Part shown: positions 62,531-64,000 of the stretch, piece after piece
How positions within the stretch are numbered: position 1 is the stretch's first letter
Layout: each line of letters starts with the position of its first letter
From: Oscillospiraceae bacterium
GTDB lineage: Bacteria; Bacillota; Clostridia; Oscillospirales; Acutalibacteraceae
NCBI GenBank assembly: GCA_015065925.1
Contig: SVPL01000004.1
Coordinates: 1 to 64,000, forward strand
Direction: 5' to 3'
DNA length: 64,000 nucleotides
Notes under the pieces: generated by a model
What the model was told of the DNA's origin: nothing
Database searches by the model: none
The model's input: only the letters and a program-made list of their open reading frames with translations
Made by a program: the position numbers and the translations under genes

Positions 62531-62740
62531 CCAATCCGAAGGATTGGTATGTAATCTCGCACAGCGAGGATGTAATCACGCGGAGCGTGTATGGCATCAC
62601 CGCAGGTGCATTTTCCTTCGGATTGATTACATACATCACTTTGTGATGATTACATACCGACTTCGTCGGATTACATCCACGGCGTTGCCGTGATTACATA
62701 CATTTTCTGACGAAAATGATTACATACAATGCTCCGCATT
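62531..62740. repeat. Array of nine short hairpins spaced by ATTACATAC-type linkers
   Basis: Hairpins, each with a 3-4 base loop: CCAATCC/GGATTGG, CTCGC/GCGAG, CACGC/GCGTG, CACC/GGTG, ATCAC/GTGAT, CGAC/GTCG, CACGGC/GCCGTG, ATTTTC/GAAAAT and AATGC/GCATT. Linkers are TATGTAAT or GATGTAAT in the left half and ATTACATAC in the right half, so the array is symmetrical about roughly 62610. The stems differ in sequence; only the pairing and the linkers are kept. Confidence 0.85.
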
Positions 62741-62767
62741 GATTTATTTCCGCTTTTATGCTATACT
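62739..62767 (+). promoter_or_regulatory. Promoter for the right-edge membrane protein
   Basis: TTGATT (62739-62744), 17-bp spacer, TATACT (62762-62767). The -35 overlaps the last bases of the final hairpin of the array. Confidence 0.65.
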
Positions 62768-62787
62768 AAGCTAAAGGCGGTGATAAA

Positions 62788-64000
62788 ATGAAGGATAAAT
62801 TAAATAACCGACAAGACGCTGGTTTTGTTAAGCGCATATGTTTTTCAAAAGAGTGTACTGTTTTTTATGTTATATTAGCGATATTGTTTATTCTATTAAA
62901 TATTTTTACTGTTCCAAATCTTTTTTCATCAGGGGGGTGGCTCTTTGATACAGAAGATAGGGCTGTTCTTTTAAGTGTGGCAGCTTTGATAGTTTTTCTT
63001 ATTTTGATTATTATTTTGACGCCGTCTAGGTTGAAAAAGAAAAACACGGAACGTGTGGATGATGAGCCACAGCCATCAGTCTGGGATAAAATATTTGCAT
63101 TTTGGCTTCCTTTTTGCTTCTATATAATAGCGCAAATGATAGTATTGGGGATTTGCGAGAAATATTCACCTTATTTTGATACATCACTTATTGTAATTTT
63201 GTTCAATGGTATTGCTTTATGTGGTTTGGTTTTTATTTGGATAACAATTTGTGCAGTTCTGTATATTGTTGCACGGTCTGCGCTCTGGTACTTTATTGGC
63301 TTTTTGACGCTTAATTTTGCTCCGATAATTATTAGCTATGGCTGTTATGAAATTTATAATACCATTTCTGTGGCACCTTATAAAGCGTGGAATCCTTTTA
63401 ATTTTAATCTGTTTTTTGTATCAACGGTAACATCAATCGGCTTCCCCATAGTTTTTATTTTAATAACAAGCGTTATTATTGGTGTTTTTGTGTATTTATG
63501 GCGTAGAAATAAAAAACTCAAAATAATTGGGTTAACCGCATTTCAAATTATTTACAAGATATTAGTAATTTTTTTGATTTCACTTTCTGCGGCTTTTTAT
63601 TTATCAAGCCTTTTTATTGGGGAAGTTCAAATTGCATTTAACTACATTTTATGCTTTTTAGTTGTGGCGTTGTTGGTGTCGATTGTTATGTGCTATTTTG
63701 CTTTTCGTAGAAATAAGCCTATATCCCGCACGATTATAACCGGTCTTGCTGTAGTTGTTTCCTGTACTATTATTTGGGGATTCATACCTTCTACTGCTCA
63801 AAAAGAGGCTTATATATTACCTGATATAGAAGACATAGAAAGTGTTGAATTGTTTTTGGACTCTATAGAAACATTTGAAGTAGACAAGTATTTTGAGGAT
63901 TGTATTGACCTACATAGTTTTTTATTGAAATTGTTTAAAGATGGATATTTGCCTGATGAGACCGAATATCCATACGAGGAGCCTGAATGTATTGCAGATT
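62788..64000 (+). CDS. Multi-pass membrane protein, C-terminus off the right edge
   Basis: 404 residues visible, open to the edge. AAAGGCGGTGATAAA precedes the ATG. About nine hydrophobic helices from residue 26 to about 345 with short charged loops, then a polar part (AYILPDIEDIESVELFLDSI, CIDLHSFLLKLFKDGYLPDE). The layout of helices followed by an extracytoplasmic or cytoplasmic mixed domain resembles some uncharacterised permease-type proteins (ABC-2 or DUF6449-like), but I cannot assign a family. Its promoter touches the hairpin array. Confidence 0.7.
   Translation, partial: MKDKLNNRQDAGFVKRICFSKECTVFYVILAILFILLNIFTVPNLFSSGGWLFDTEDRAVLLSVAALIVFLILIIILTPSRLKKKNTERVDDEPQPSVWDKIFAFWLPFCFYIIAQMIVLGICEKYSPYFDTSLIVILFNGIALCGLVFIWITICAVLYIVARSALWYFIGFLTLNFAPIIISYGCYEIYNTISVAPYKAWNPFNFNLFFVSTVTSIGFPIVFILITSVIIGVFVYLWRRNKKLKIIGLTAFQIIYKILVIFLISLSAAFYLSSLFIGEVQIAFNYILCFLVVALLVSIVMCYFAFRRNKPISRTIITGLAVVVSCTIIWGFIPSTAQKEAYILPDIEDIESVELFLDSIETFEVDKYFEDCIDLHSFLLKLFKDGYLPDETEYPYEEPECIAD

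Noticed and set aside
62531-62740. CRISPR array
   Set aside because: The linkers are only 8-10 bases and the variable parts are self-complementary hairpins, not spacers; no cas genes are near.

Overview
The window looks like a piece of a low-GC, spore-forming, anaerobic Clostridia genome, most likely an Oscillospirales/Ruminococcaceae-type gut bacterium. I infer this from gene content, not from a marker gene. The evidence is the paired glgC/glgD genes, a SpoIIQ homologue with an intact zinc site, DUF1836 and DegV proteins, ECF-type vitamin S components under FMN and TPP riboswitches, a flavodiiron protein with rubredoxin, many AGGAGG-like ribosome sites with some TTG/GTG starts, and abundant secreted carbohydrate-active proteins.

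Layout. 1-2.8 kb is a minus-strand operon of two zinc-ribbon proteins, a membrane-anchored repeat protein and a cysteine-rich secreted protein cut by the left edge. 3-4.1 kb is a membrane-bound LuxR-type regulator with an odd repeat-bearing leader. 4.4-7.9 kb holds ribU (FMN riboswitch), a Na+-dependent neurotransmitter-type symporter and thiT (TPP riboswitch). 7.9-8.6 kb is spoIIQ. 8.8-11.6 kb is a large FAD oxidoreductase. 11.7-18.5 kb is an AraC regulator divergent from a sortase-type surface protein and a clan GH-A lipoprotein. 18.9-25.1 kb is the glycogen synthesis cluster glgB-glgC-glgD-glgA. 25.2-32.4 kb carries secA, a GH78 rhamnosidase, proB and proA. 32.5-36.6 kb has an AI-2E family permease, DegV, DUF1836 and GH20-like proteins. 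36.6-43.5 kb is a minus-strand operon (binding protein, two permeases, malQ, glgP) for uptake and phosphorolysis of maltodextrin. The two glucan clusters together let the cell import maltodextrin, degrade it to hexose phosphates and store the surplus as glycogen.

43.6-46.3 kb is a degenerate accessory zone. A tRNA-Ser is followed by three copies of its own 3'-flanking hairpin sequence, which separate a truncated gene, a four-helix-bundle/GNAT gene pair and a phage replication-gene fragment; a nested palindromic MITE-like element follows. 46.3-51.0 kb carries a flavodiiron protein, a rubredoxin too short for most gene finders, a HAD-like protein and a second GH-A glycosidase.

51.3-62.8 kb is the most unusual part. 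An intact tRNA-Leu(UAG) is preceded by two tandem 206-bp units. Each begins with the first 19 nt of the tRNA and then continues into a different sequence that can fold; almost all differences between the units in the folded part are compensatory across one stem. Downstream, the tRNA 3' end recurs at 54.9 kb and, more weakly, at 60.6 kb, marking two tandem islands with no recognisable integrase. Their cargo is an AbiTii-like protein, a Mor-like regulator, lipoproteins, a MATE exporter coupled to a NifX-like protein and a CAP-domain protein. An IS1182-family element abuts the last site. It is followed by an array of nine short hairpins spaced by ATTACATAC-type linkers, then by a membrane protein that runs off the right edge.
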